NCBI GenBank assembly: GCA_030407315.1
Contig: JALQPE010000174.1
Span: 1-64,000, forward strand
Reading direction: 5' to 3'
Origin: Asparagopsis taxiformis
Taxonomy: Eukaryota; Rhodophyta; Florideophyceae; Bonnemaisoniales; Bonnemaisoniaceae
Length of the DNA: 64,000 nt
Part shown: positions 35,467-44,568 of the stretch, one piece after another
How the letters are laid out: each line of letters begins with the position of its first letter
Position numbering within the stretch: the stretch's first letter is position 1
Translations under genes and position numbers: made by a program
The notes under the pieces: model-generated
The model's database searches: none
What the model was told of the DNA's origin: nothing
What the model saw: the letters and a program-made list of their open reading frames with translations, nothing else

Positions 35467-35719
35467 GGCGCGGATAAATATGTGGAAGAATGCAAGGGCG
35501 CGTGATGCGAGTGGATTGCGTAAGAGAGGAATAAGAAGACGGTGCGAGTTGGAGCGTAGCGCAGCGGTCGCGGAGACGAGTATGAGGGAGACGTAAAGAT
35601 GATGTAACGTTTGTTGAAATTTATTGATATTTGTCACAACTGCGCTCGCTCATGATTGGCTGTGTGTTGTTCGCAAATGGCGCACATGTCAAATTCAGCG
35701 CTTGCAAGAGCACATCAAT

Positions 35720-37129
35720 TTACGTGCGAGTGTCGTCCTCCTGTCCAATCATCTCCACCTCCCAAATCTTCTTGCGCATCATTCGCGCCCGTCCGAGCTC
35801 CGCGCTCAGTCCTTCAAACTTGACGATGCGTCTACTCCCGTCGCTATACATGACTCGGTATCGCTTGCCGTGACCGCCGTTGGCGTCCATCCATTCGCTC
35901 GTCTCCTCTCCCTCCGGCCTTGTCGCCTCTCGTTTCGTCGCGCTACGACCAACAGTAGTGCTCGCCCGCCGCGCCGTCGGCCGTGCACGCACCGGCAACG
36001 CTCGTAGCAGCACCGCAAACAGCGCCGCTACAGGCGCCAGCACAATGATGGATATCACAGACGGTAATCGCATCCCCATGCCCTCGAAATGCGCCATGGC
36101 CAGTACGTACGACAGTACCGGCGATTTGAATCCCGTCTCAAATCCGCTCGTTCGCGCAACAGATTCGTTCATCCCGAGCAGCTTGGATCCAGTGTATCCA
36201 ACAAAACCGCCCACACAGTGCAGCAACAGTACCGGTAGCCATAGTTGCTGAAAATTGGCAACGATCAAACTCTTCGTCTGCGCTATCGGTCCCAGAATCA
36301 GCACCACCATCATAGCGATACCGGCGACCGGCAAAACAGGCTTGATCGTTCGCACGGCCTGCGGCACCACACGATTGGCTATGGCGCCGATCAAAATCGG
36401 CGCCAGAACAATCTTGGCCGTCGACAATGCAATCGCTTTGCCATTGATCGCAATCATCGTGCCCAACAGTAGCTTGCTCAAAAACGGAAGCATAAATACG
36501 GCCGATATAGTCGTGAGCGTCGTCATGGCAACGCTCAATGCGGTGTCACCGCGCGCAATGTACGTGCATAGATTGCTGGCCTGTCCGCCCGAGATGATGC
36601 CGAGCAGAATGAGGCCGCCCGTCAGCGAGGCGTCCAACTGGAAGATGCTGGCCAGCAGGATGGCCAGCATGGGCACGATGGCGTAGCACGATACAAAGGC
36701 GTACAGAATTGCGACGGGCTTTTTCAACGCGTATTGCAGGTCGCGAAATGTCAATGTGAGCCCCGTGGAAAGCATGAGCGCCGATAAAGAAAGCTGCATG
36801 ACGGACGGCGACAGCGTCTTGGCGAACAGATGCGGCTGTTGGAGGGCGACTGCAGACGCGACGATGGTCCATACCGGGAAGAGATAGGTGATGGCATTGG
36901 ACACGACGTATATTGCATCTCCGATGCGCGTTTTGAGCGGCAGAGCGGCGCGGCTCATGACGGGTGCGCGCGTCGCGACATGACGCGTGGTCTGCACAGT
37001 GGTCGGCGCAATGTGTGCGCGACGGATAAAGGTGGAGACGAAATTTGGAGCTCTGACGGTGGCGATTGGGGACAAGGATGGTGTTGAGTTCGGGATGCCG
37101 ATGGGGTGGATAAAGGCGACTGAGATCAT
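35720..37129 (-). CDS. BASS-type (bile acid:Na+ symporter family) plastid transporter (469 aa)
   Basis: Residues 70-380 form a chain of hydrophobic helices typical of the BASS/SBF family. They include the conserved discontinuous-helix motifs around GIISGGQASNLCTYIARGD (177-195) and FETGFKSPVLSYVLAMAHF (330-348), where the family's sodium-binding residues lie. In plants and algae BASS proteins are plastid envelope sodium-coupled carriers of pyruvate or related organic acids. The N-terminal 60 residues are Ser/Thr/Arg-rich without acidic residues, as expected of a plastid transit peptide. The C-terminal about 90 residues (380-469, very basic then acidic, WMDANGGHGKRYRVMYSDG) lie beyond the transporter core and are unusual. 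Substrate is not determinable. Intronless; divergent ORFs inside are shadows. Confidence 0.88.
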   Translation of the reverse strand: MISVAFIHPIGIPNSTPSLSPIATVRAPNFVSTFIRRAHIAPTTVQTTRHVATRAPVMSRAALPLKTRIGDAIYVVSNAITYLFPVWTIVASAVALQQPHLFAKTLSPSVMQLSLSALMLSTGLTLTFRDLQYALKKPVAILYAFVSCYAIVPMLAILLASIFQLDASLTGGLILLGIISGGQASNLCTYIARGDTALSVAMTTLTTISAVFMLPFLSKLLLGTMIAINGKAIALSTAKIVLAPILIGAIANRVVPQAVRTIKPVLPVAGIAMMVVLILGPIAQTKSLIVANFQQLWLPVLLLHCVGGFVGYTGSKLLGMNESVARTSGFETGFKSPVLSYVLAMAHFEGMGMRLPSVISIIVLAPVAALFAVLLRALPVRARPTARRASTTVGRSATKREATRPEGEETSEWMDANGGHGKRYRVMYSDGSRRIVKFEGLSAELGRARMMRKKIWEVEMIGQEDDTRT

Positions 37130-37318
37130 GATTGGTGAGTTGGCTGGTTGGTGGAAGATGGGCTGTAATTTGGTTTATAGATAGCGTAGCACACACGTCT
37201 AATCACTGACCAACATTTGACTCAAAATTGGCGTAGAATTGTATCTGCCGTAACAAAGTTGCTCAGTCAAGCTAGTAGATAATATACAAATCGTCCAAGA
37301 CAAACCAACACGATGCAA

Positions 37319-37798
37319 TCACTCCTGCTCATCGAGCGCAATCTGCTCAAATTCATGCACCGTATCCCTCAACTTGTCCAGACTCGACACGCCGCACATA
37401 AACTCCTCGACCTTGCCCAGCGCGCCGCTGTACACCTGCACGGTGGGCACGTGGTGGATACCGAGACGGCTGCACAGCTCGCGCGCGTCCTCGCACTTGA
37501 TATCCACAAACTGCACGTCGGGATGCTCGTTGGCGATTCTCAAAAACTTGGGATACACCGTACGACACGCGCGACAATGCGCCGCGTGAAAGAGCACGAA
37601 TAAATGTCGATTGGCCGTCGTCGCGTTCTGCTGCATGCGTTGAAAGTGCGCGGCGGTGATTTTCGCGCCCGACGGCGCTGCCGACGGCACACGCGGCTTG
37701 TTCGGTGCCATCGGCGCCATCGTCAGACAGGGCGTTGCGCGCGAGCGCAACGCCGTTGTGTTGACACGCCGCACCGGCGTGCTATTGATGAACGCCAT
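37319..37798 (-). CDS. ACHT-like atypical plastid thioredoxin (159 aa)
   Basis: Residues about 46-155 form a thioredoxin fold. The redox site is C75-R-A-C78 in the context FHAAHCRACRTVYPKF, not the classical WCGPC. Downstream are DVQFVDIKCEDARELCSRLG, HHVPTVQVY with its cis-Pro, and VEEFMCGVSSLDKLRD. This pattern resembles plant atypical Cys/His-rich thioredoxins (ACHT), chloroplast proteins that oxidise 2-Cys peroxiredoxin and starch-metabolism targets. The first about 45 residues are Arg/Ser/Thr/Pro-rich and fit a transit peptide. The start is the first ATG of the frame. It sits close to the BASS gene, same strand, with a 190-base gap. Confidence 0.8.
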   Translation of the reverse strand: MAFINSTPVRRVNTTALRSRATPCLTMAPMAPNKPRVPSAAPSGAKITAAHFQRMQQNATTANRHLFVLFHAAHCRACRTVYPKFLRIANEHPDVQFVDIKCEDARELCSRLGIHHVPTVQVYSGALGKVEEFMCGVSSLDKLRDTVHEFEQIALDEQE

Positions 37799-38208
37799 GG
37801 GATGCTTCTAGCGACAGATTTTGTCCGTCCGCGCGCGCGAGTGCGTCGTTTTATGTCCCGCTGCAAGTGGAATGTGCGCGGAGGAGGCGGTTTGTCGCGG
37901 CTGATTATGCAAACTTGTTGGCGTTCGCGTTGGGTGCAATGTGCTGACAACCAGAGAATATGTCTCAGCATGTGCAGGAATGGCGCACACACGTCACACA
38001 TTTCCAGCGCGTGTTATCATTGTTCAATATTACACGCAGACGGCAAATCATCATGCGGCATATCCGATTTTTAGCAATTACTACGCTACACTTTCCGCAT
38101 CGTTATTTGTCGACGCTCCACATAATTATCGCGTCATCTTCTCCACTCAGCACGCATATTCCCCCTCCTTCCACGTCGTTTCGCCTCAAAGCAGTCAGCC
38201 AGCGCACA
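37799..38208. other. divergent intergenic region
   Basis: This lies between the thioredoxin gene (minus) and the membrane-anchored protein gene (plus), so it should hold both promoters. The plus-strand frame is open from 37960, but that part does not resemble protein. No specific element was identified. Confidence 0.4.
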
Positions 38209-38658
38209 ATGCGCGCCCGGCAACCGCTGTCCTTTCGCGCGCAGATCTATCTTTGCTTCGCCGCCGGACTCGCTCTCGGCTGCTTGCTGTATCCCGTCCA
38301 GACGCGACGCGGGCCGCATCCCCGTATGCCGTCCATGAGCGACGAGCAATGGGCAAATATACCACGACTTACCTGGGATAAACCGGCCGCGCTGCGAGAA
38401 GCCCGTTCGCCGCGTGCAGAAATGACCGGTCCCGCCGAAAAAGTGTTGGCAGATTTGGCGCCGACGCGCGTCAACGCCCTACCGGAGACGTGTGCGCGTC
38501 GTATTCGCGACGCTTCCCAACGCGACTTGCTGGATGGCGATTGTGAATATGCGCGTTGGTCGTCCGCGATGACGGGCTTTCACGCGTACGCGACGCCGCC
38601 AGCCCGCCGTGAGGCGCCGGACGATTCGCACGCTACGGGTAGTGTTCAAGTGCCTTGA
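38209..38658 (+). CDS. small single-pass membrane protein, unknown function (149 aa)
   Basis: From the ATG at 38209 the protein has a short basic N-terminus, one hydrophobic segment (residues about 13-28, IYLCFAAGLALGCLLYP) and a polar soluble C-terminal part with two cysteines around CARRIRDASQRDLLDGDCEY. The frame is open further upstream, but the added N-terminus is low quality, so the internal ATG is preferred. The layout suggests a signal-anchor or organelle inner-membrane protein. No family is recognised. It is convergent with the PPR gene, with about 35 bases between stops. Confidence 0.6.
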   Translation: MRARQPLSFRAQIYLCFAAGLALGCLLYPVQTRRGPHPRMPSMSDEQWANIPRLTWDKPAALREARSPRAEMTGPAEKVLADLAPTRVNALPETCARRIRDASQRDLLDGDCEYARWSSAMTGFHAYATPPARREAPDDSHATGSVQVP

Positions 38659-38692
38659 GTTAGTTTATTTGGTGCGTCGCTTGTTGCGCGTG

Positions 38693-41200
38693 CTAGCTCC
38701 ATCTCAGCGCTAGCAGTTTTTGTCGTAGTCGTATTCGTTTGCGTGATACTTCCTCGGAGAGAAAGGCAAATCGGTCCAGTTCTTTCAGTAGTCTTCGTTG
38801 TTTTTCTACGTCGACTGTGTCGACTTCCGACAAAGCAATGTCCGTGAGTAGACTCAATGTTGCCGCGTTCGCCTCCGTGATCCGGTCCATTTCCATCATG
38901 TCGAATACCTGGAATGAAAACCACGGCTGCCCGCACTTCCATGCCGCGTCAATCATCGAGTTGTACGTGCCGACCGTGGCTGCTGGAAATTCATATTCGC
39001 TATCAAACATCCCCGTTTCCGCTAATGCAGCTAGATATTGTCGATCTCTCAACCCTACATTGTCCTTTTCATCTCTCCTCTGCACATCCTGCAACATCTC
39101 TGCCGACGCATCACCTCCCTTCTCGCCCTGTTTCGAAACATAGATCACCCCTGGATTGTTCCGACGGCTCATCTTGTTGAAAATCTGCAGCGCAAGCTCA
39201 AAATCGCCCATTGCCGCTGCTGCTGCAATCAAAGTATTATACACATACGCTGCTTGTCGTAGAGATCGCCCCGCCTTACGCTCGTGCATCTCCCGCAGTA
39301 AACCGACCGCCATCTTAATTGCTTGTTCCAGAGTAAGCTCCGCTCCTCTACCCCGCGTACCCATTCCCTTACTTGCCAGCGCATTCGATTGTACGCGCCC
39401 GCTAAATTGCTCCTCATCAGCGCCATGTTGTTCGTACAAATACTGCGTTTCTTCATCATACTCCTCGCGCGCAACCCTGTCCTGCTGATTACCTTGCCGA
39501 TTGCCCTCCGACCGCACATACGAGCTGAGTCCATAGATCAAACTTTCATACACCTCAAAATTCGGCTCTAGCCCCGCCTGTTTGAGCGAATGAAACAACT
39601 CCAGCGCCTGGCCATGCGCATTACACTGCATACAAACCTGCATGAGAACCGTCGCAACGTACAACGGCGCCAACACACCACTTTCCCTATCGCGCGTCCC
39701 AAGTTTCAAGCTCAACGCCTCGAAAGCGCGCTGCAGATCACCGACCTTTCCGCACGCATTAATAAGCGCCATACGCACCGCCTCCTGGCTACCGACGTCG
39801 CCGAAAACCAAAATGTGACGAAACTGTCTCGACAAATGCACCGCCTGCGTAAACGCCGAATCCACACCCTCCACCCTCGCGACCGTCTCCAGATACGACT
39901 TGCAAAAGCCGTAATTGGGGCGCTCGCGCGCGTCGATCAACGCCGATAGCACCTTCTGCGCGAGACGCACATCCCCCGCGTTGGCGGCGCCCTGCATGAG
40001 GTGGCTGAAGGTGATGCGATTGGGCGATTGCATGTCGGCGTATAATGCAAACGCCTCGTCGTTTTGATTGCGCATGACAAAACTACGAATGAGCGTGTTG
40101 TACGTGACGGTTGTCGGCTCGATTTTCTGCTGCTTCATCTGCTTGACGACGAGCAGCGCTTTGTCGGCGGCTACGGCACGGTCCTCCACACCGGTTCCGG
40201 CGGACAGACCGCGCAATAATAGGTTGTAGGTGCGCGCGTTGGGCGGCGGGAATGAGGTTTCGGCCGAGCGCGACATGCGCTCGACAAATGCGAGCGCCGA
40301 ATCGTGCAGTCGTAGCGCTGCGCATGTTTTCACAAATGCGTTGCAGCTTTGCACGTTGAGAAATGCACTGCCGTACATGGCGATGAGCGATTCTGCTTTG
40401 GAGATTTTGGTGGATGCCAGATAGGATTGGAATAATGCACTGAGCACCTTGTCAGATGATCGGAAACGCTTGTTGTGCTGCATAAAGTAGACTTGTTCCG
40501 CTTCTGATGAGCGACCGCATTTGCCGAGACAGAGGATGTACGCTGCGATTGCGTCCTCCGACGGTTTGGAGCGACTTTGATCGGCGGGTTGCGGAGGTCG
40601 AAGGACGGGATCGCCGACTTGTTCACAGATCTGACGCGCGAGTTGGATATGTTTACAATCGCCACATATACGATACATTAACGCAACGGAACGAACGTCA
40701 GGTTTACTGGTCATTTGGGTCAACTCTGACCACATGGAAAGAGCTGTCTTAAGAATGACATCACGCTTGGCGTGCGAATTGTCCGACACGCGAGCAGCCT
40801 CTCTTGCGCATGCACTGAGCACAATGTTGTACGCGGCCTTGGGCCTGCCAGTCGGGGAGGCACACAGGGTGTCCACCATGGCGCTCAATCGTTCGCGCGG
40901 GCCGGTGAATTCATCGGTGTTCAAAAGCACGAGAAGAAGCTCGATTAAATCGGCCTCGTCGCGACTGTGATGCACGCCGGCATTCTTAAGAATTTGATGC
41001 GCGGCACGCGCATCGCCCGCCCATCGCAGCGAGCGGGAGCGCAGACGCGGGTTCTCGGCCACGTTTTGCGGAACCATCGCCACCCAGGACCGGCCCTCGG
41101 TGACGGTCATGCGATGGGATAGCGGCGGCACATGCAAAGCGCGATTCAACGCGCAGTGACGCAGCGAGCATGATGTGAGGCGCAATGCCGGGCGCCACAT
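38693..41200 (-). CDS. pentatricopeptide repeat (PPR) protein, probably organellar (835 aa)
   Basis: This large intronless frame contains several 35-residue PPR-type helical repeats. The clearest lie between residues about 285 and 440 (SCNAFVKTCAALRLHDSALA; NARTYNLLLRGLS; TVTYNTLIRSFVMRNQNDEA; NRITFSHLMQGAANAGDVRL), with further ones near 120-160, 215-275, 500-550 and 650-740. PPR proteins bind organellar RNA base by base to direct processing, stability or translation. The N-terminus (MWRPALRLTSCSLRHCALNR) is Arg/Ser-rich and lacks acidic residues, as in mitochondrial or plastid presequences. No DYW editing domain or SMR endonuclease domain is visible at the C-terminus, which ends in a basic LRQKLLALRWS helix. 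Confidence 0.88.
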   Translation of the reverse strand: MWRPALRLTSCSLRHCALNRALHVPPLSHRMTVTEGRSWVAMVPQNVAENPRLRSRSLRWAGDARAAHQILKNAGVHHSRDEADLIELLLVLLNTDEFTGPRERLSAMVDTLCASPTGRPKAAYNIVLSACAREAARVSDNSHAKRDVILKTALSMWSELTQMTSKPDVRSVALMYRICGDCKHIQLARQICEQVGDPVLRPPQPADQSRSKPSEDAIAAYILCLGKCGRSSEAEQVYFMQHNKRFRSSDKVLSALFQSYLASTKISKAESLIAMYGSAFLNVQSCNAFVKTCAALRLHDSALAFVERMSRSAETSFPPPNARTYNLLLRGLSAGTGVEDRAVAADKALLVVKQMKQQKIEPTTVTYNTLIRSFVMRNQNDEAFALYADMQSPNRITFSHLMQGAANAGDVRLAQKVLSALIDARERPNYGFCKSYLETVARVEGVDSAFTQAVHLSRQFRHILVFGDVGSQEAVRMALINACGKVGDLQRAFEALSLKLGTRDRESGVLAPLYVATVLMQVCMQCNAHGQALELFHSLKQAGLEPNFEVYESLIYGLSSYVRSEGNRQGNQQDRVAREEYDEETQYLYEQHGADEEQFSGRVQSNALASKGMGTRGRGAELTLEQAIKMAVGLLREMHERKAGRSLRQAAYVYNTLIAAAAAMGDFELALQIFNKMSRRNNPGVIYVSKQGEKGGDASAEMLQDVQRRDEKDNVGLRDRQYLAALAETGMFDSEYEFPAATVGTYNSMIDAAWKCGQPWFSFQVFDMMEMDRITEANAATLSLLTDIALSEVDTVDVEKQRRLLKELDRFAFLSEEVSRKRIRLRQKLLALRWS

Positions 41201-41683
41201 GACTGGCGCTCGACTGCTCGCGCATCCTTGCCGCTGCGGATCATAGTGAGGTGCACGACTCTGGACGCGCGCGTGTGCGTGCGTGCGCTAATTTTGAAAA
41301 GACGGAAATATTTTCCAAGTTTGGATCTGCGCTGACGTTTGTTCACCAGCGGCCAGCGCTAGCGCTGTCAAGTCGGCCAACAAGACGCAGAGTGACGTGG
41401 ATCATATCCAGCCGTGTCGGTCCATGTTTGTCTGCTTGCACCGTCAGTCATTACCAACTCTTGACAGCAACGAAGCACGACAAGACACGACACATCACGT
41501 CGGCAACTGGTGCAGTGTCAATCTCATTGACGCCGCGCCGCGCCGCACCGCGGCAGCACCAGCCCTTAGTACGACAACTTTTGTTGTCATCACTATCACC
41601 AATTAAGGCTCCCCAACGTCATTGCTTGCGTCCCATCACCGTCATAGCGCCAATTGAACAAATTGCCACCACCATCCGAACAA
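41201..41683. other. divergent intergenic region between PPR and GDT1-like genes
   Basis: It should contain both promoters. A long plus-strand frame crosses it, but its codon use and composition (Arg/Thr/His-rich) mark it as a shadow. No conserved element was recognised. Confidence 0.4.
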
Positions 41684-42493
41684 ATGAACGCAAGTTTTGC
41701 ACCGATCATTTGTGCGGTCCTCTTCGCCACACTCATTCCATTAATTGCCAGTCTGCCCATCGCATCGCATCCACACATAACCCAACCCGACATGGACGTG
41801 CTCAAGCTACTCCCCCAATCGCTCCGAATCCCCGCCGGCGCCGGCTTTCTCCCCGGCTTTTCGCAGAGCCTGCTGCTCATCATGGCCTGCGAGCTCGGCG
41901 ACCGCACCTTCTTCGTCGCCGCAATTCTCGCCATGAAGTCGAGCCGTGTCGTCGTTTGGTGCGGCGCGCTCGCCGCACTCACAGCCATGACTATTTTGTC
42001 CGCCATCATCGGCAAGGCCTTCCCGCTGCTGCTCGACAAGCGCTACACCTCAATTGCAGCCGCCGTGCTCTTCGCCTACTTTGGCGTGCAGTTGCTGCGC
42101 GATTGGTGGCGCATGCGCCACCAGCAGCAGTCCGAGAACGAGGAATTGGCAGAGGTGGAGGAGGAATTGAAAGACGATGCTACTAAGAAGACTAGCGCCT
42201 TACGATCGGGCGTGTTCACACTCTTGTCGCCGATTTTCGTCAAGTCGTTCTCTATGACCGCCCTCGCCGAATGGGGCGATCGCAGTCAGATTGCGACCAT
42301 CGCTTTGGCCGCTTCGCAAGATCTCTATGGCGTTATTTTGGGCGGCGTCCTGGGTCACGCGTTTTGTACAGGATTGGCCGTTGTGGGTGGTCGATTGCTT
42401 GCGACAAGAATTTCAGAGCGCGCTGTGGCGCTAACTGGCGCCATCATGTTTTTGTCGTTCGCCGCCATTACCGCCAGCGGCAAATTTGACTAA
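41684..42493 (+). CDS. GDT1: GDT1 / UPF0016 family cation transporter (269 aa)
   Basis: The two signature motifs of the family are present: ELGDRT at 70-75 and EWGDRS at 196-201, each opening a three-helix half. These are joined by an acidic cytosolic loop (about 148-166). The family (yeast Gdt1, human TMEM165, plant PAM71) moves Mn2+ and Ca2+ across Golgi or plastid membranes. The canonical motif is E-x-G-D-(K/R)-(T/S), fully met here. The ATG at 41684 begins a hydrophobic signal-like segment (6-26), favouring entry into the secretory pathway (Golgi-type), although a plastid location cannot be excluded. Length is near the usual 280-300. Intronless. Confidence 0.9.
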   Translation: MNASFAPIICAVLFATLIPLIASLPIASHPHITQPDMDVLKLLPQSLRIPAGAGFLPGFSQSLLLIMACELGDRTFFVAAILAMKSSRVVVWCGALAALTAMTILSAIIGKAFPLLLDKRYTSIAAAVLFAYFGVQLLRDWWRMRHQQQSENEELAEVEEELKDDATKKTSALRSGVFTLLSPIFVKSFSMTALAEWGDRSQIATIALAASQDLYGVILGGVLGHAFCTGLAVVGGRLLATRISERAVALTGAIMFLSFAAITASGKFD

Positions 42494-42732
42494 GCTTGAC
42501 GCCATTAGCTTGGCCAGTATCATGTCCATAGCTGCGCTTGTTGTCTAGTCTCGAGGTGGGTCTACTCGTAAATATTAATCCCCCCAGTACTGGTACACCT
42601 TGTAAAGTCGTTTCATAGAAATTCACAATTTCTCAAACTGTCCGCATCCTTGGTACACTTTCATAAATTGTACAGATCTGCGCCACTGCCTCCGCCCGCG
42701 TCACCGTCGCTGTCCCACCGCGTTTCCTCCCC

Positions 42733-44081
42733 ATGCAATTTGATCAGCGCCCAATCGCGTACACATACGCACCGCAACCAGTCCCGCTTCGGGATGCGAC
42801 ACACCCGTCAATTCGCGACGACGTCCGAGCAACGTTGCGACGGCACAACTTTAGACCCAGCGCAACCCATTTCACAGACGTCACCGACATCTACAAACTC
42901 TTCTTGTCCGACACCGCCCAGACTGCAAACGACTCGCCAGAGCTGCAGGAAAAATTCCGCTCCGCTCTCGGCAGAGTGTTGCGTCCGCCGTCCAATGCCG
43001 GCGCATACGCATTGTCGTACGCTGTCCCCGATTTGAGGAGGTTCAACAAATTACTCTCCATTGTTTCCCCGGACACAAGACAGATTAATCCCGTCGTGGA
43101 GGTGCACGAATTGAAGCAGAAACACGGTGATTGGTTTCGAGAAAACGCAAAGACCAGTGCAAAGATTGCTCGCTTACGACAAGACCGCAAGGAAAAAGCG
43201 ATTCGAGAGGCTGCCAACCCGGTCGGAGACTTGCCGCCCCAGCAGCTTAGTTTTCGTTACATCGACGAATTTCTTGCTCTCAACTGCGCAGAGGATCTTG
43301 TGCGACTCAAGGTAAGCGCTTGTTCACTGTTCCGCAATCGGCTCATCATTTTTCCACGACTTGAAGATTCCTAACCCTCCGATCTCTAATGCTCAAATTT
43401 CTTGATTACCAGGTGTTCCCCAACGGAAAGGTAAGTAACATCAACTGCCCACATTCGGACATCAACACGACAAACATAAACTGACCGCTCATTTCACCTG
43501 TGCAGGAACTCGCTGAGTCCATGAGTGCCTACGCCGCCGTTCGACACTACTTGCACAAGCATCAAGATGACCATGAAGAAAGCGACGGCATTCTATCATT
43601 TCGCGATCCCAACGTCCTTCTCCTAGCCGTCGGAGATGGATGCACGCCGCGCACAGCGTCTCTCTTCGCATACCGCTCTGCTTGGCGCTGCGTAAGTCTC
43701 GATCCTGTTATGCGAACGAGCGGCGCCTGGGATGAGGTGACAAATCTTCAAACAATCAAGGCAAAAGTCCAGGACGTTACGGTACCCGTGTCATCTTCGT
43801 TGGAATGCTATGAACGTGTTGTGGTCATCATGTGGCATTGTCATGTGCCTATATCAGACGCGCTGGCATGTCTGGAATTTGAGGGGCAACGATGGGATGT
43901 CGAGGATCGGGCAATGTCTCGCGAGCTTCGAAAACGCGTTGCATTGGTCACTTGTGCGTGTTGTAATTTTGATCAAGTCCAGAAAACTATGCCCGATGGC
44001 TCGCGACCGGATGAGGAGTATGAGGACACTTCTGTCCCGGGGCTCATGCGAACTGTTCGCGTCTGGAAATTTACCAAGTAG
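42733..44081 (+). CDS. Rossmann-like protein of unknown function, three exons with an 18-nt microexon (390 aa)
   Basis: Exons are 42733-43311, 43413-43430 and 43506-44081. Introns of 101 and 75 nt have GTAAGC...ACCAG and GTAAGT...GTGCAG borders, and all joins are phase 0. The middle exon encodes only VFPNGK. The N-terminal third is charged and helical (HELKQKHGDWFRENAKTSAK). The C-terminal part (200-390) has a Rossmann-like start, NVLLLAVGDGCTPRTASLFA (near 235-255), then a strand ending in SLDP and a V(V/I)IMWHCHVPI strand. This layout resembles SAM-dependent methyltransferases, but no catalytic motif is recognisable, so function is unknown. The two long ORFs seen without splicing would otherwise end in intron sequence, which supports the model. 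Confidence 0.75.
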
Positions 44082-44568
44082 GAAAAGACGAAACAACGCT
44101 AACGTGTAAATTACTCTCACTGAGGCCGACCTCCTTCCATCTGAAATCAAATCAATGTATTGTATTACAGTTGAGAAATTGCATTTGTTAGTAGACTGGT
44201 AACCAGGAAAGATGTTTGGTGTCCGCAGAGATGTAGCTCAGATGTCTAGGAAGTGTATGATTTCACATTCTTTCTCAAACGACTGTTTAGAAAAACTTCA
44301 TCATGGTAATTACCGCAGGACACCAAAAGTGAAGACAGTTCAAGAATGTACGATGCCATACCAATAAATGTCGATCCAAACGCCCCGTCAGGTTCAATAG
44401 AAAGGATTGTTACTTTCTGTTCACCAAAACATTCCTGTCAAAATAGACGTCGGTCAGAGAAAAACGCCGAGTGTTGCAGGACTAGCCGGGGGAAACGACA
44501 GCCTTATCACCGACGTAAAACCAAGCCAAAAGTGAGATTCAACATACCTTGAAGTAAATAATACGTAT
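44082..44568. other. convergent 3' region
   Basis: Two genes converge here. It is slightly AT-richer than the surrounding genes. Nothing coding or structural was recognised. Confidence 0.45.

Noticed and set aside
35624..37196. Several antisense ORFs of 75-216 codons across the BASS gene
   Set aside because: They are exact shadows of a conserved membrane-protein frame and show no independent motifs.
41251..42186. 311-codon plus-strand ORF
   Set aside because: It overlaps the GDT1-family gene, whose motifs lie in a different frame; the remainder is Arg/His/Ala-rich.
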